DNA of 64,000 bases, taken from positions 682,001 to 746,000 of the forward strand of contig JACGCM010001242.1 in the NCBI GenBank assembly GCA_014058105.1, written 5' to 3'. Within the stretch, counting starts at the first letter, position 1; the number at the start of each line of letters is the position of its first letter. Position numbers and translations under genes: made by a program. A model generated the notes under the pieces. That model was given only the letters and a program-made list of their open reading frames with translations, was not told where the DNA came from and made no database searches. This DNA is from Kingdonia uniflora (Eukaryota > Streptophyta > Magnoliopsida > Ranunculales > Circaeasteraceae). Shown here piece by piece: positions 22,871 through 35,590 of the stretch.

Positions 22871-23457
22871 TGTAAGGACCAGATTTTGTAAAGCTCGAAC
22901 TGGCTTGAAATCGATCCTTACACCAAAAACTACTATGTTAAGAATTAAATAAGAGATAAAACTTGACACAGGGGATTTATCGTGGAAAACCTGTGAATAG
23001 GTAAAAACTACGACCTCGAATAGAGGATTTTGTGAAAGTAGTATTATTGCTTGAGAAAATGGGAGAATCTGATTATAAGAGTTAATCTAAGATAGAATAG
23101 CTAGATATCAGATAATTATATGGGTAGAATTCTTTGTCGGCCACCTTATTTCCTTAGGAGCTCTGCCCTTTTGTAGACCCTGCTCTCAGTTTGACATCGT
23201 GCTCGAACACGTTCTCCTGAAAGTGGGAGTTATGGGAAGTTGAGTGTGTAACTGCTAGCTCGTAGGAGACAGGTGTCTGTTCACTTATTCTGTTTACATC
23301 TGTTGTGGACGATCTACGTTCTGCTCGAGTTCGTGGCAGATGTGTAACTGTTAACACGTTTGTAAGTGTGAATCTGGTACTAGATAAGGTTGAGTCTTAT
23401 AGAGTTCGAGGTGTAGATGAGATCGAGTGTCCTTAGCATGAGGGATAAGTCCCTACA
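22871..23457 (-). mobile_element. 5' LTR of element B
   Basis: 587 bp on the minus strand, beginning TGTAGGGACTTATCCCTC and ending CCTTACA, so TG...CA termini at both ends, followed by the primer-binding site. The right flank is GGTAT, the candidate target-site copy; the matching left copy is not available because the 3' LTR is lost. Confidence 0.72.
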
Positions 23458-23514
23458 GGTATCATTAGTATATATCTTCTCTTTTACACCTTCCCTGGAA
23501 ATCATACAAAGCTC

Positions 23515-24849
23515 AAGTATCAAATATCCTGATATATGGGGTTTGGAACCCAAACCCTAAAGCTCTCTTTATTCTAAACTTATCTAGTATTGATTTGAAA
23601 ACCATCTTCTTAAAAAATATAGGGATGGATACTTGCATCTTCAAGCCTGGCATACATGATGTTTTTAGTATGAAAGCTGCACATGAAAGCCTGATAAACA
23701 AGTTCCATGTATGTTGGTAGAAGAAATACATTGGAGAAACTCTTTTTATCCTAGACACTCTAACCTGACTTGGAAAATTATTCAAAATACTATTCCAATT
23801 GAATAGAAGATTCAATCCAGATCAATTTAGTCGGTATCTCAATGTAAATTGTGCAAGTCTGATATGGAGAATACTAATTATTTATTTTTTGACAATACTA
23901 TTTCTAGGAGAATATAGAGTTGGTCAGGAGATTTATTTGGTATCAAAATTGATAAGTGGGGGCAGAAACATATCATTCAACTTATAAACCACTAAAATTC
24001 TTATGTTGAGGATCTATGCGTGAATAAAGTTATGGCTTGTCTAAACTCAATTTGGTTTATCATAAACAAAATTAATCATAACAATCCAGTTCCTTCTACT
24101 ACTTTCATTAAAAAAACTCATCCATACTGCTATACATAACTTTGCATCCAGATCTAATGGATTTATGAACAATAACTAGGTAGAATGGTCTCCTGAACAA
24201 TCTACAAATTGGATTTAAAAGAAGACAAGCTCTCGGGATTAGATCCAGCATGTAAAACTTCCATGGTATGAGGAAATCAAGATAAATAGTGATGGATCAA
24301 GCCTTGGTAATCTAGGTACAACTGGCATTAATTCTACTTTCATAGCCCACAATGGGGATTCTTTGGAGTCTTACTGGTGAACATCGATGTTACAACATCA
24401 TACTATGTTGAATGTAGCAGTATCATGTATGTTCTTAATATTGTATTGGACAATAATTAGCTAAAGGTGTTCGTAGGTTTTGACTCTAAAACTGCATTCA
24501 GGGACTTTATTAATAATAAATATTCATGGGAACTCAGAGCTAGATGGGAACACATCACCTCCAAGCTTCAAATCAAGATTTAAACACACCTGGAGGGAGT
24601 ATAATTTTAGTGCTGATAATGCTACAAACCTAGCTGCTAGAATGGCTCCCCTTACTAAAGTTTAGCATACTGGCATACCTATCTTCTTACACAAGATTGA
24701 GGTCCCTTGGATGGAATATTTTAGATTTGATTAATTCTTTTAATAATGTAATGTTATAAAACTTTGCTATTATTTGGAGAATTACAGGACTTGTCTGTAA
24801 TCTCTTATTATTTCTTCAATAAATTTTCTTACCTTTTGTAAAAAAAAAA
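23515..24849 (+). mobile_element. 5'-truncated LINE (L1-type) fragment with RNase H domain and poly(A) tail
   Basis: Frames from 23620 read DTCIFKPGIHDVFSMKAAHE, typical of the segment after the reverse transcriptase of plant L1-type elements. The C-terminal RNase H domain follows at about 24270-24665 (KINSDGSSLGNLGTTGIN with the first catalytic Asp, then FKHTWREYNFSADNATNLA). Stops and frameshifts interrupt it. A polyadenylation signal, AATAAA, lies at 24818-24823, and ten A residues end the element at 24840-24849. This 3' end with 5' truncation is the usual LINE structure. Element B lies directly to its left. Confidence 0.75.
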
Positions 24850-25480
24850 GGGAGAACAGATATAGAAAGAACGAAATTACCCATTCCCCAGTTATGTAGA
24901 ATATCCTTTGTCTGCATTAGGAAAGGCGATATCAGAACTCTTCCCACTCACCGATACATCTTAGTCCCACCTTTAATAAGTGAAAAAAAAAAATAATCTA
25001 GCTTAGCAAAACTTGTTTATGTTCTTATGAAAGAGTTCGAAAAAGAAAAACCATGATTCTACCCCTTCCCATGGTGTTTTCCATTGTTTGGCATGCCCTG
25101 CGAATTATGAACAAGTTTAGAATTACGTCAATGAGCACATAAACCATGAAAAATTGAACAACAAAAAATAGGGGATCTTAGAAGCAATGCATGTCTTTTC
25201 TTATGTAACAATATATTTTTTACTTAAAATCTATAATAGATACTGGCTTATGTGATTACAGTTTTGCTTACATAATATAGCAATATGCTCCTGAATCACA
25301 AGTTTACAACTGATCGCCGTTAGATAATACATAGAATTTATCAGTATTGTATATGTTACCACATTTACAACCATGTTCCAAAGTACAATTGGAGCGAAAA
25401 TGATGCAAACTGAAAATGGGGGAAATAGAAGAATTGACAAATGTGGACTGAAACAAAACTAAAAAGACATTATGTCTAAT
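24850..25480. other. AT-rich spacer between the LINE and the MULE block
   Basis: No ORF with recognisable similarity, no repeat and no terminal structure is seen. Confidence 0.3.
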
Positions 25481-26450
25481 GGCTATTCAGTATTGCATAT
25501 ATATATATAGGGGAAGGATATAGAAACACTCACAAACCAGACACTCAAGTTTGACATAATAGGAACCACTCATCTATATTAGATGAGTGGCTCTTAAAAT
25601 TGGTAATTTTCTATATAGGGAAATGAGGTGGAAAACTTATATTAAGTGACAGTCACATCGTATTTCCCTCTCTCTTAAAAACAAATAATTCAAATCACTT
25701 TAAATTACATCACTTTTCCTCCTGTCTTACTTTATCTTTGTTACACTCACCCTGTCTTTTTCTCTCTCTCCACCATTAGAGGCAAAACTGGAGGTTTTCG
25801 AATTAAATTACTCCTCTTTGTCCCTTTATATCTCCTGAACAATTTTTCTCTCATCTCGAAGTTTATCATTCGCACTACCATTAGATGCATAATTGGGCTT
25901 AAGAGCTCTGTAATTGGTTGTAATTGATTGGAAAACTGCAGTGGACATTAGTTCGAATGGCTATTCAGTGCTGCATATATATATATATATATATATATAG
26001 GGGAAGGATTTAGAGACATTCATTAACCAGACACAAAAGTCTGACTTAATAGGAACCACTCATCTTTATTAGATGAGTGACTCTTAAAATTAGTGATTTT
26101 CTATATAGGGAAATGAGGTGGAAAACTTATATTAGGTGGCAATCTCACCGTATTTCCCACAAACTTATAAAAAAAGAATTCAAATCACTCTAAATTATGT
26201 TACTCTTCCTCCTATCTTACTATATTTCTGTTACACTCACCCTGTCTCTCTGTCTCTCTTCACCATTAGAGGCAAAATTAAGGGTTTTCAAATTAAATTA
26301 CTCCTCTTTGTCCCTGTATATCTCTTGAATAGTTTCTTTCTCCATCTCAAAGCTTGTCAGTGGTACTACCATTAGATGCAAAATTGGGTTTAAGAGTTCT
26401 GTAATTGGTTGTTGTTGATTGGAGAACTGCAGTGGATATTAGCTCGTTGG
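25481..26450. repeat. Tandem duplication of the left terminal region of MULE1 with its flank
   Basis: Two copies of about 475 bp in direct orientation begin with the flank ATGGCTATTCAGT (25481 and 25957). Each then has a TA microsatellite, the element start GGGGAAGGAT (25510 and 26000) and the whole terminal repeat up to CTGCAGTGGA. Because short host-like flank is included, the duplication happened after insertion. Copies differ at scattered positions and in TA-run length, so it is not very recent. Confidence 0.85.
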
Positions 26451-26910
26451 GGCTTCCTTTAATTTGGGGGTTTCATACAAGAATCTAGGGTATTGCTGTT
26501 TTTACAAATTATTGTTGTTATTGGAGATTGTCATTGGATATTATTGCTGGTGATTATTATTGTTATTAGAGATTGTTGTTGGAGATTGTTTCATCTTCAA
26601 TAATTTATTGAAGATTGTTATTGTTTATGTCACAAACCAGGGATTTGACTGTCAATTCCACGGTATGTTTGTGGTGGTCAATCCTCAATTTATATTCATT
26701 AAGCTTTGACGAAACAATTGTAATCCTATGGATGTATTTGAAAAGAAATAAATATTGGTTCTTTTACTAAGTAAATGGTTTCGTATTGATATAACATTTT
26801 TTTTCTTCTGTATGCGACCAAATAACATACACTAGGGATCCCCATTATAGTTCATGTATGGTTGTCTCCCCAGTATATTTAATTGTCGAGATCAACAATT
26901 TTATAGAGTT

Positions 26911-27142
26911 AATATTGTCGGCACTCGACAATTATGCTTGTTTATGTGAAGACTTACATATATAATATTGTCGAGATCGATAATAATGTTAGTGTATGTG
27001 AATACTTGCATATATAATATTGTCAAGATCGACAATTATGTTGGTGTATGTGAGGACTTCCATATATAATATTGTCGAGATTGACAATTATGTTAGTGTA
27101 TGTTGGGACTTAGACATATAATATTGTCGAATACCCAACAAT
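26911..27142. repeat. 52-bp tandem array with palindrome ATTGTCGAGATCGACAAT (MULE1, five copies)
   Basis: Palindromic cores start at 26914, 26967, 27019, 27071 and 27123, a period of 52-53 bp; an isolated core lies at 26882. The spacer reads TATGTTAGTGTATGTGAGGA then CTTACATATATAAT. The array lies between the left terminal repeat and the start of the PMD gene, where a promoter or subterminal protein-binding region would be. The same unit recurs in MULE3. Confidence 0.88.
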
Positions 27143-27159
27143 TCATACATAATCAATCC

Positions 27160-30100
27160 TACCTACTAACATTTCCCTACTTGAATATGGTGTTCTTCCA
27201 TCTACAGATAGCACAATAAAAGAGAAACTTCCTCCTACAGGTTCCAATAAAATAAAGAAAAAGTTGGATAGAGCAGACCCGGAACACCCATACTTTAAAA
27301 AACTAAAAAGAAGGCCGAGAAAGAGAAAGACTATTAAGAAGAAAATAGTGGTCCCTCCAAACACTTTTGAACAGTTAGCAGCATTTTAAACTATGGATGA
27401 GGGCATTCGTTAACACAGTAGAGCTGATACAATGGCTAAAAGGGACAATATAGATAAAAACATGGTCAATGAAGATTATCTAGAACATAATATTGAAGAT
27501 GGTGACGAGCCTCAAGTAACTTTGGGTTCTGAAATTTAGAGTGAGTCTGCCTAAGCTGCTTTGGGAGCTCAACCAATACTCGGTGAATGTCGTAGCGGAC
27601 CCAATTCTGAGGTTAATATTACTAATAATGATACTTATGAGGGTAATTGTCAATGTAGTGATGGGGGATAATTGTGAAGGTGAAGAGGCTGCAAACAACA
27701 AAGATGTAGGACCTATTGATAATAGTTTGCTCAGAAGCTTCAAGTTCCATAGAGCGAGGTCGATCGCGCTAGGGAAGGTATACTATTTAATTATTATTGT
27801 TCTCATTATTGTTTGTTACAGTTTGGAAATTTAAATAGTTACATTTTCTTTGCTAATCTCATTTTTGTGACATAATTGATATTATTATTCAAAAAAATTC
27901 ATGCCTTCGTATTCACCATCACCCGTCAATGTGAGATCTTACAAGGGAACCACAAATTGTTAAACAATTAGTTATGTTGAAGGGTTTAGATGAAATTGGG
28001 GATATATCTTATAACTATTATAACTTCGGGTTTATTTCTGCTTTTGTCGAACGTTGGCTGCCGAAAACTAATAGTTTTCATTTCAAATGGGGAAAGATGA
28101 CTCCAACTTTTGATGATGTGAAGCTATTGATTGGGTTACTTGCAGATGGTGATGTTACGGTAATTGGTGGTACTTGGGGATTCCTCACCCTTGTTGATGT
28201 TTTCCAGAAGAATTTTTTACTAGATGCTGTTGACTTCAAAACTATGAAAGTTGGTGGTAAAGGAAATTTTTTGTCACTGTCTAAACTAAAAGAACATTTT
28301 GTATACAAATTTAAGAAGGTTATCAGTGATGGTACTACTACAGCAGCTAAGTAGAAGGGGTTAACAGCCATTTATGTTGCTCGTGCGTACATGTTATATA
28401 TTCTCAGTTTATTTTTATTTCCCACTAAAAAGGGCATGGATGTCAATGTACGGTATTTTGACTTGTTTGCCAAGGATAAATTGGCCAAAAAGTGGTCATG
28501 GGGATCAACAGTTCTTGTGCAAATATATCACAATCTCAGTACAGTATCTTAAGATGATGGGAGGCAATTGACATGCTATACCACGTTGCACGAGGTAATT
28601 CATGTAGTCTTTTACTACTGTTATATATATGTAGTAATTATTCCCATAGTTATCAGATAGAAAATGCCACTTGGATAACTTATTTCCAGATATGAACTAC
28701 ATCTTAGATAAGCAGTTTCTAATTGAATGCATTAGATGGTAGTATCTATGAGATCTTAGTCTACAGTATTGTCAACATATGCATGAACCTATTTACTAAT
28801 TTAATTTTGTTTATCTATATACATGAAGTCAGGGATCTTTGTACATTTCCCAAAGCTCCCTGGGATACCGAAGGAGCTGAATTCAAATAACTATGATAAC
28901 TATACTTGTTGGAAATGGGGTGGATCTGTAGTGGTCTGGCTTTACTAATGTTCAGGGAAGTATTAAACAATTATATAGTCGAGGATGTAAGTTGATTAGA
29001 TGTCTTCCCCGTCTTTATTTGATGTTTGCACAGTTTTTTCTTTAGATGTCTTCCCCGTCTCTTTCCCTGTTCTTAACATAATCCAGTTGGCTCATTTTTC
29101 ACTTAGGTTATATGGGACCCATATAGGGATAAAAGAGATAATGCACATGCGTTCAATGATATCCCCATTTTTTATGGAGCGTTATCAAGTCCATACCATG
29201 TTCAACCCTACTACCCAAATAGCGTTGTACGACAGTTTTCTCAGATTCAAGGCATCCCCACGAAGCCAAGATATCCAGAGGTGTCCAACCTATGTATCTC
29301 AGAAGAGCCGAGAAAATACAACCCTAAGTATGATTAGGTTAATTGCTTATCTAGAAAGAAGTGGAAGGAATGGGTATTAAAGAAGGATAAAAAGGGGCAG
29401 AGGGTACAAGAGGGCCTACAGTATATGCAGAGATATAATTGGAGTGGTTTGGCACTATCTCATGGATGAAGATCTATCCCATTACTACTGACTTGGCTGC
29501 ATATGATGATGTTGGGTTATCTAAAATTTATCGACGGAAAGAAGCTTGTGTTAATGAGGAGGGTGACATACCCGTAGACCAATGTCAAGATGTTGGTGAG
29601 CAATATGATGCACCAGTTAGTACATCTTATGAAAATTTGATTAACTTACTTGCCTTATAGGAGCCAAAAAAAAAATTTCTCAAATATTCTATACACTTTA
29701 TGCCCCACTTTTTTAGCTCAATGACCATGCCACTCTGTCTCCAAATGGGCATGATACCATGCAAGCATGGGGTAAATCTGACAGGTTGGATCAGCAAATA
29801 TCCTTCTTAAATGTCAAGCTTCAAAAGCTTAAGGAAGACAAAGATAAAGAGTCTGAAGCCAGCATAAAGCTAGCAAAGGTACTGAAAGAAAAGGTTAGTT
29901 ATAATTCCCACGATGCATATTGTTCACTATCTGTAACTTTATATAATGGGCCCCTTATATAATTGTTGATTATGAGAGATATCGACAACTATTTCATAAG
30001 ACAGTATGTCATTATTGTCGGGTAAGTCCCCATAATTGACAATAATCTAGTAAGACATGCTAGGAAATTATCAAATTTACAGTAAGTCCACAATTTAGAG

Positions 30101-31470
30101 CTTATTTTGGATTCCCTTGAAGTTTACATGTTTAGAATTAATTGGGTTCCAGAATAATAATTTCATCTTATATTAACCTCAGACAAGTGAATGTAATTTA
30201 TTGAGAGAAACCATTGAGCAAATAAAGGAGGACATGCAACTGAAGCGTGTACTTGGAATGCTTATTTTACTATTTATCCTAATATTGGAGTTCTTTTTAG
30301 CATAAGAAATTACCTAATGCTGAAGAGATGAAGAATACTTTTGAAGTAGATAACAATAAATGGGTATGACCTATTCCTAACTCTTGTACCTATGTCACCC
30401 CATGTAATTATTGATAAACTTTGTTGATGCACTTATTTGTAAAGCTACAATATCTAGTTGTTGCTGCAAAAGGTTTGGCATCAATTATTGAATAAGGCAC
30501 TTGCGAGTAAAGAGATGGCAGACATGGGGGACCTAACCTTTGAAAAACTTTTTAACCTGAATGAAAGATTCTTCATAATTGCACAGCAGGAACCCAATGG
30601 AGATTATCAAGAAGAGTTGGTCTTCACGGGGCTAACTCTTGAAAATGTCATTATTGCTAGGAGGGAGAATATGTCTAAGAAGAAGAAGTTATAAGAAGTT
30701 CTATTCCAATCGTGGTTGAAAAATCTTCTAGATATTTGTGGCATCGACGTGGATGATAATAATTCTTGTTTTAGGGTTTCGGCAATGATTCAGCATCAGA
30801 GTCAGCATAGATCCTAGGATTTAATGAAAACATTGAAGTCCTTTACCTCCAAAGACCCCGCATTTTGGAAAACTATCTTCAGTCAGACATTGGGTGTACA
30901 AATCAGTCCAGCAGGTGAGGAGGTGTATGAATCCTTGATGTGGGCATTTTTATTTGGTCATCAGCATGTGAAGTATAGGCATATGGGGCAATTACTATCC
31001 ACTTTCTATGAGAAGGTTGTGGTATTTATTAGCCACACTGAAGCATATACATTCTTACCCCTTTTTTGGGCACGGGGGAAAAACTCATTGTCGAATGAGG
31101 AGAGGTTCTAGAACCTTCTTAAAGAAACTAGTAAGTACTAGTGATTTGGTTTGGAGGCGGACAAACACTACATTCTTTTATTTCCAAGGTTTTATGCACT
31201 AATTTATCCAGCTTCTACTATTATCTTGGGTCATGCAAAATTAGATATTCTACCGGGGTTTCAAAAAAATGGTTGAAAATATATTTTGATGTAAAGACCA
31301 GGACCTTTAAGGCATTACTAAGAGAACACAAAGTAAAGGGTTATCAATTGAATGACTTGATTGTTGCTGGTTTGTGGCAGTACTCTTATCCTTTCATTTT
31401 TGGAAAACCATTGTATGCCCCTGTATGTATAGGGTTGCAACTTCTTATGATATATATTTCTTAGGTGGCC
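27160..31470 (+). pseudogene. PMD gene of MULE1: basic N-terminus, plant mobile domain, coiled coil, conserved C-terminal domain
   Basis: The first exon encodes a Lys/Arg-rich stretch (HPYFKKLKRRPRKRKTIKKK, about 27280-27340) and ends FKFHRARSIALGK at a GT donor at 27778. The plant mobile domain follows, open from 27974 to 28593 apart from two stops: FGFISAFVERWLPKTNSFHF, MTPTFDDVKLLIGL, then ARAYMLYILSLFLFPTKKG and WSWGSTVLVQIYHNL. Further exons hold HFPKLPGIPKEL (about 28850) and VIWDPYRDKRDNAHAF with YHVQPYYPN.VVRQF (about 29110-29250), the usual end of PMD proteins. A coiled coil lies at 29759-29890. The last domain (30450-31470, AQQEPNGDYQEELVFTGLTL, FISHTEAYTFLPLFWARGKN) matches the end of the MULE3 gene and, more weakly, of the MULE2 gene; I do not recognise it. 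PMDs are known from the silencing factors MAIN/MAIL1 and from transposons. Confidence 0.8.
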
Positions 31471-31639
31471 CTTAATGATTCATTTTTTGTCGACAAGTAT
31501 TTGTATATCCCATTTTTTGTAGTATACACAAGTGTATTGGTACACTATTATATATAAATCTTAATTCTGACTGTTAAATTCCATTAATATTGCCTGTGTA
31601 GAATATTTTAGCAGTGCTTTAATGATTCTCTACATGCTG

Positions 31640-31820
31640 CTATCTTCAGCTGAGAGTTAAATTGTCAATAATCGACAATCTAATATTTTATTTTATTTTT
31701 GTCGAGCAATGGATTAATGTTAACTGTCATTGTCGATGGCCGACAATATAGTTTAATTATTGTCGATTTAATGAAAAAGCTGACAATTTACTGCTACATA
31801 ACCGATAATTTACCTGCATA
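31640..31820. repeat. Cluster of palindrome copies between the convergent genes of MULE1
   Basis: Cores ATTGTCAATAATCGACAAT at 31661-31679 and ATTGTCGATGGCCGACAAT at 31729-31747, with half-sites such as TTGTCGA near 31699 and 31757. They lie in non-coding sequence just after the PMD gene. Confidence 0.7.
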
Positions 31821-32325
31821 ATGAAATACTACATGTGTTACATTGTCAGTAACGCTGAGGAATCTTCAAATTTATAGAGGAAACATAAAGCACAGTGCAT
31901 TGCTACTGTCCAATTTTCATTTTCAAAATCCAAATACAAAGTAAACTGAAAGTTGAAAAAACACAAAAGTCCCTCGTCAACAATAATAATAATATACATA
32001 TTTATTAAAGAAAGGAATTTGGAATGCAAGGCAAGTTCTTCTATTTTCCCAGATGTCGTGGTTGTCGGGATTCTCTTGCAGCGGCTAAACAGAACCCTAT
32101 TAGCATCTCCTACATGAAATTCATTCTAATTTTAAATACGGGATAAATACATGGTAAACACATTATGATTAATCACGAAAAATATGGCATTTATGCGCAG
32201 TATCGAATATGCACTAACTTGATTTCACTATCTTTATTTTGAGAAGTGGGCATGTTCATTTTTCGTGGTTGCCAATTACTCTACAACTTTTGCATGTTCT
32301 CTTCTTCATAACAGCCTCTTTCATA

Positions 32326-32340
32326 CCCCCCCCCCCCCCC
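32326..32340. repeat. C15 homopolymer in MULE1
   Basis: An uninterrupted run of 15 C between the convergent genes. Its length may be affected by sequencing error. Confidence 0.9.
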
Positions 32341-32469
32341 TTCTATCTCGCCCCTTTCTTGTGATCAGTCTTTGCTCATCCTTTAGTTTGAACCACAAGA
32401 GGGTTTAAAATGAAAGTTCCAGACATCTTAGAATCTACTAAAGAAGTTGAGATATTTGGTTGCGATGCA

Positions 32470-34330
32470 TCTATTTATGTGAAAGACTCATCGTAGTGGT
32501 CAAGGTAAGACTTTATCTCGTCTAGCTTCAAAACTGCAAATTCAAAACGTTCTTTAATCTTCGAGGCCCTTTTGAATAACTTTAATGCACGAAGGGATAG
32601 GTGGTTATGGCGTAAGGGATGTCGTAAGTTCTCTGCTGCTAAGTGACTTTCATCATATGACCATGAGAACTTGTTTGCACCAATCTTCCACCCTATCTTA
32701 ATGATAGCATCAAGTATTTTGATAATGTCATATTTCAAGAAAACCTTAAGAGGTGACAACACGGGAGTCCAACATACTCAAACAACTTGCATCTACAATT
32801 ACTAGTTAGCTTCTCTAAGTCTATATTTAGCTCGAATGACTCGGTACGACCACTATGGGACTTCACTGTAAGTTTTCAGAGGTTTTCTTCTACGTTTCTT
32901 TCTATTGCAAAGAAGTGAATGACCTGGTGCAAACTGATTTTCAAGTTTGTGGAACATTGTTCTTATGTATATCATTACAGTATCTTTGAGTAGTACTTGA
33001 TGAGGACCAACTTAATCATATCTGTATTCTGACACAAAGTCTTCTCTACTTTCCTTGTCATATACATCTAAAAGGCAGCCTCATACTTGGTCACAAAACT
33101 GTACAATCCAGTTATTATGGGCAACTAACCATTAAAGAAGTTGTTTATGGACTCACTTCATCCTGTAGTACTCATGCCCGCAAAGAAGGTTGACCTATTC
33201 TATAATGGTATCCATCTATGTCTAATATTAAAGATGCCTTACATCCAAAGGTTACCATCCAATTTATGTTTCTTTATTAGTTTCATCCACCTAATTTCAA
33301 AATGCATGGGCTCATATGTGTTGTGCATTATTGAATCAATCTCTTTTTTTAATGTAGATGGCCTGATAAACATGGTCGATTTTCTTGGGGAATTTATTTG
33401 TAATGTGTTATAGACACAATCGGTCTATGGTACTGGGGAAGACCTGTAAATAAATCAAAACTTGTAATAAATGGGTATTATCTAATATTGTCAATCACAA
33501 GCCAAAATCGACAATCGAATGTTGACACATGCTTCTACTCGAACATATATTGTCGACTATCTTGCCGACTAATCTAAATATTTTTGACCTAGATGGTAAA
33601 TCGACAATATACCTAGCATGTCAAATTCGAATTACTTATTTACTTTGGGCACAGCGACAGCCATAGATGTATCTTGATCAGTTATAATTGAAACAGGGTG
33701 TTTATAGTTCATTACCTTGAGCCAAGTATGGAACAACCATATAAATGTGTTTTCTTTCTCATTTCTTAGAAGAGCACATCCGTATTGAATCGCTTGGTAG
33801 TGGTTGTTGATCCCTGCAAACGGACCAAAGGGCATCTTGAAGACATTGGTCTAATACATAGTATCGAAGGTTATGACTTATCCAAATGCCTCGTATACAC
33901 ACCATGAATGTCCATCGATCCAAAAAAAATGACTATTTGGCCCTCCTCATCCAATTCAATATCAAAATAAAACATCGGATCTTAATTTTGTTTCTTCCTA
34001 AACCACTCCAACACGGCTTGTACATCTCCTCTGGCTAGTCATTCCTTATTTACTTTGGCGTTATGGTTATAACAATCCCATCTGTTGAAGATTTTATTTA
34101 GGAATAATGTTGGCACCTTGCACACCGAAATATTGTGCAGCTCAAGTGTTGTTGCTAGGTTTTTTGCTGCTTTTAAAAAAATTTGTTAACCTTCATACAA
34201 TGATGACTCTGTGGAAATACAAGTTTATGATTATGGATATCCATGAAACTTATGATAACATATTTGCCTATTTTGGCATTCTAATTAATGTTCATCGTTG
34301 CTTTATACCCACACTTATCAGATGATCTTT
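32470..34330 (-). pseudogene. FAR1-type MULE transposase of MULE1
   Basis: From high to low coordinates: the end of a FAR1-type DNA-binding domain (KCGYKATMNIN, then FMDIHNHKLVFP, about 34320-34210), a decayed linker, and the DDE core with FGPFAGINNHYQAIQYGCAL and KHPVSIITDQDTSMAVAVPK, which holds the second catalytic Asp (33835-33640). An intron of about 200 bp follows (about 33645-33444). The next exon reads VFPSTIDRLCL.HITNKFP, then the region with the third acidic residue, now heavily decayed. A SWIM-type segment and the C-terminus (SRALKLFKRASKIKERFEFA-like, 32762-32475) end it. The intron position is the same in MULE2 and MULE3. FAR1/FHY3 transcription factors derive from this transposase family. 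Confidence 0.88.
33485..33608. repeat. Palindrome half-site cluster inside the transposase intron of MULE1
   Basis: The intron contains ATTGTCAATC...AATCGACAAT (33487-33515), ATATTGTCGAC at 33548 and ATCGACAATATA at 33600, degenerate copies of the 18-bp palindrome. The adjacent exons contain none. Confidence 0.6.
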
Positions 34331-35349
34331 TGTTCTCATCTCTTTTAATAGTCTCTGCATCTATCCCAAGGTTTTTCCTTAAAAAACCATTGTTCATGCA
34401 ATAGAAGTGGGCTCTACCTATATCCTCAGATCTCAGACGCTTAGAAAATTATGTATCTTGGTAGAAAAATCCTGCCCTCTTCCATAACGTTCGTACCATA
34501 GACATGCGTCCTCAACAGTATCAAAATGTTAATACTCATATGGGGCTTTCGCCAACAACGGATTAATAATACGTTCATTTTAAAATCTTTCTGGGGACTC
34601 GTCACGAATAACTTTCATCTAATTATACTCTACAAAGTTTTCCTTATAGATGTTAATCTCACTGACAAGGTCAGACATAAAAAAAGAGATTGTGAGTTGA
34701 AAGTAATTTAAAATATATCACAAATTTTAACGATTCAAGACAAACACATGTTCATTTCATTTCAAAAGCCTTCATTACATCACATGCTACAAAGACCGAA
34801 TACAAAATAAACAATCACCCAAAAAAAACTCATTGTTTAGGTAAAGAGGAAACATTAACCCTCCTTGCACAACACAAACTTCTAACACCTTAACTGTCAT
34901 ATCCAAAAATCTAGTTATATTCACATTCTTGCCAGCTATATTGACCCCTTTGCCACCCATCAGAAAAATTGTTAAAAGAATTGTATTCAGGCCTGTTACA
35001 CTGTGAATTATAATATGATAAATGTTGCTCCGCCCATAATACATTTTCTAGACGTCTAAATTCTAATTCAGCTTGTTACAGTACTGGATCAATTTCTTCG
35101 TGAGTTAGCGAAGAAATTGAGATGTGGACACTATCGTAACTCTCTACCTCATCCATGGAAAAACACACACAAATTAATTTATGGGCCCAGTTCAAAAAAC
35201 TGAACCCCATTGTCAAGCCTCTAAAATAATAGAGCATGTCTTAATAGAAGTGAAATGCTATGTAATTGTCATACCTTAACCAAGCATGCTTAAAATGTAC
35301 GGGGTAACCTAAAAGAAGCTGAGAACATAAGTTAAATCATATGTAATTA

Positions 35350-35590
35350 TCGACCACTCACACACAATCGACAATACATTGTCGATCATTTAGTTCTTCG
35401 ACAAAAGGAGAACTCTGCTTTTGTCGAATCCACCGTAATTGACAATACGAACCGCCATATTATCGACCTAACTAATGCATGTTTACAATCCAAACTGAGA
35501 TGTTCACTTCTAGTGTGAGGTACAGGACTGATAAAATATCGATCGATAATTTTATTGAAGTATTATTGTCAACACTCGATAATTTTTAGT
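35350..35590. repeat. Subterminal palindrome cluster on the transposase side of MULE1
   Basis: Degenerate copies include ATCGACAATACATTGTCGAT at about 35377-35396, TTTGTCGAATCC with AATTGACAAT at about 35418-35444, ATCGATCGATAAT near 35538 and ATTGTCAACACTCGATAAT at about 35567-35585. They lie between the transposase start and the right terminal repeat and mirror the array at the other end of the element. Confidence 0.6.

Larger units (their letters stand above)
19200..23457 (-). mobile_element. Tat-lineage gypsy element B, internally deleted and without 3' LTR
   Basis: On the minus strand: 5' LTR (23457-22871), primer-binding site, gag N-terminus (22790-22082), then directly RNase H remnant, second RNase H and integrase (22030-20215), and a 155-bp tandem array (20055-19265). 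The rest of gag, protease and RT are missing between about 22082 and 22030, an internal deletion. No polypurine tract or 3' LTR is found before the sequence becomes pol of element A near 19190. Confidence 0.82.

Noticed and set aside
23513..23987. Open frames on both strands at the start of the LINE fragment as independent genes
   Set aside because: The plus-strand frames continue into the RNase H domain of the LINE, and the minus-strand frame is its shadow.
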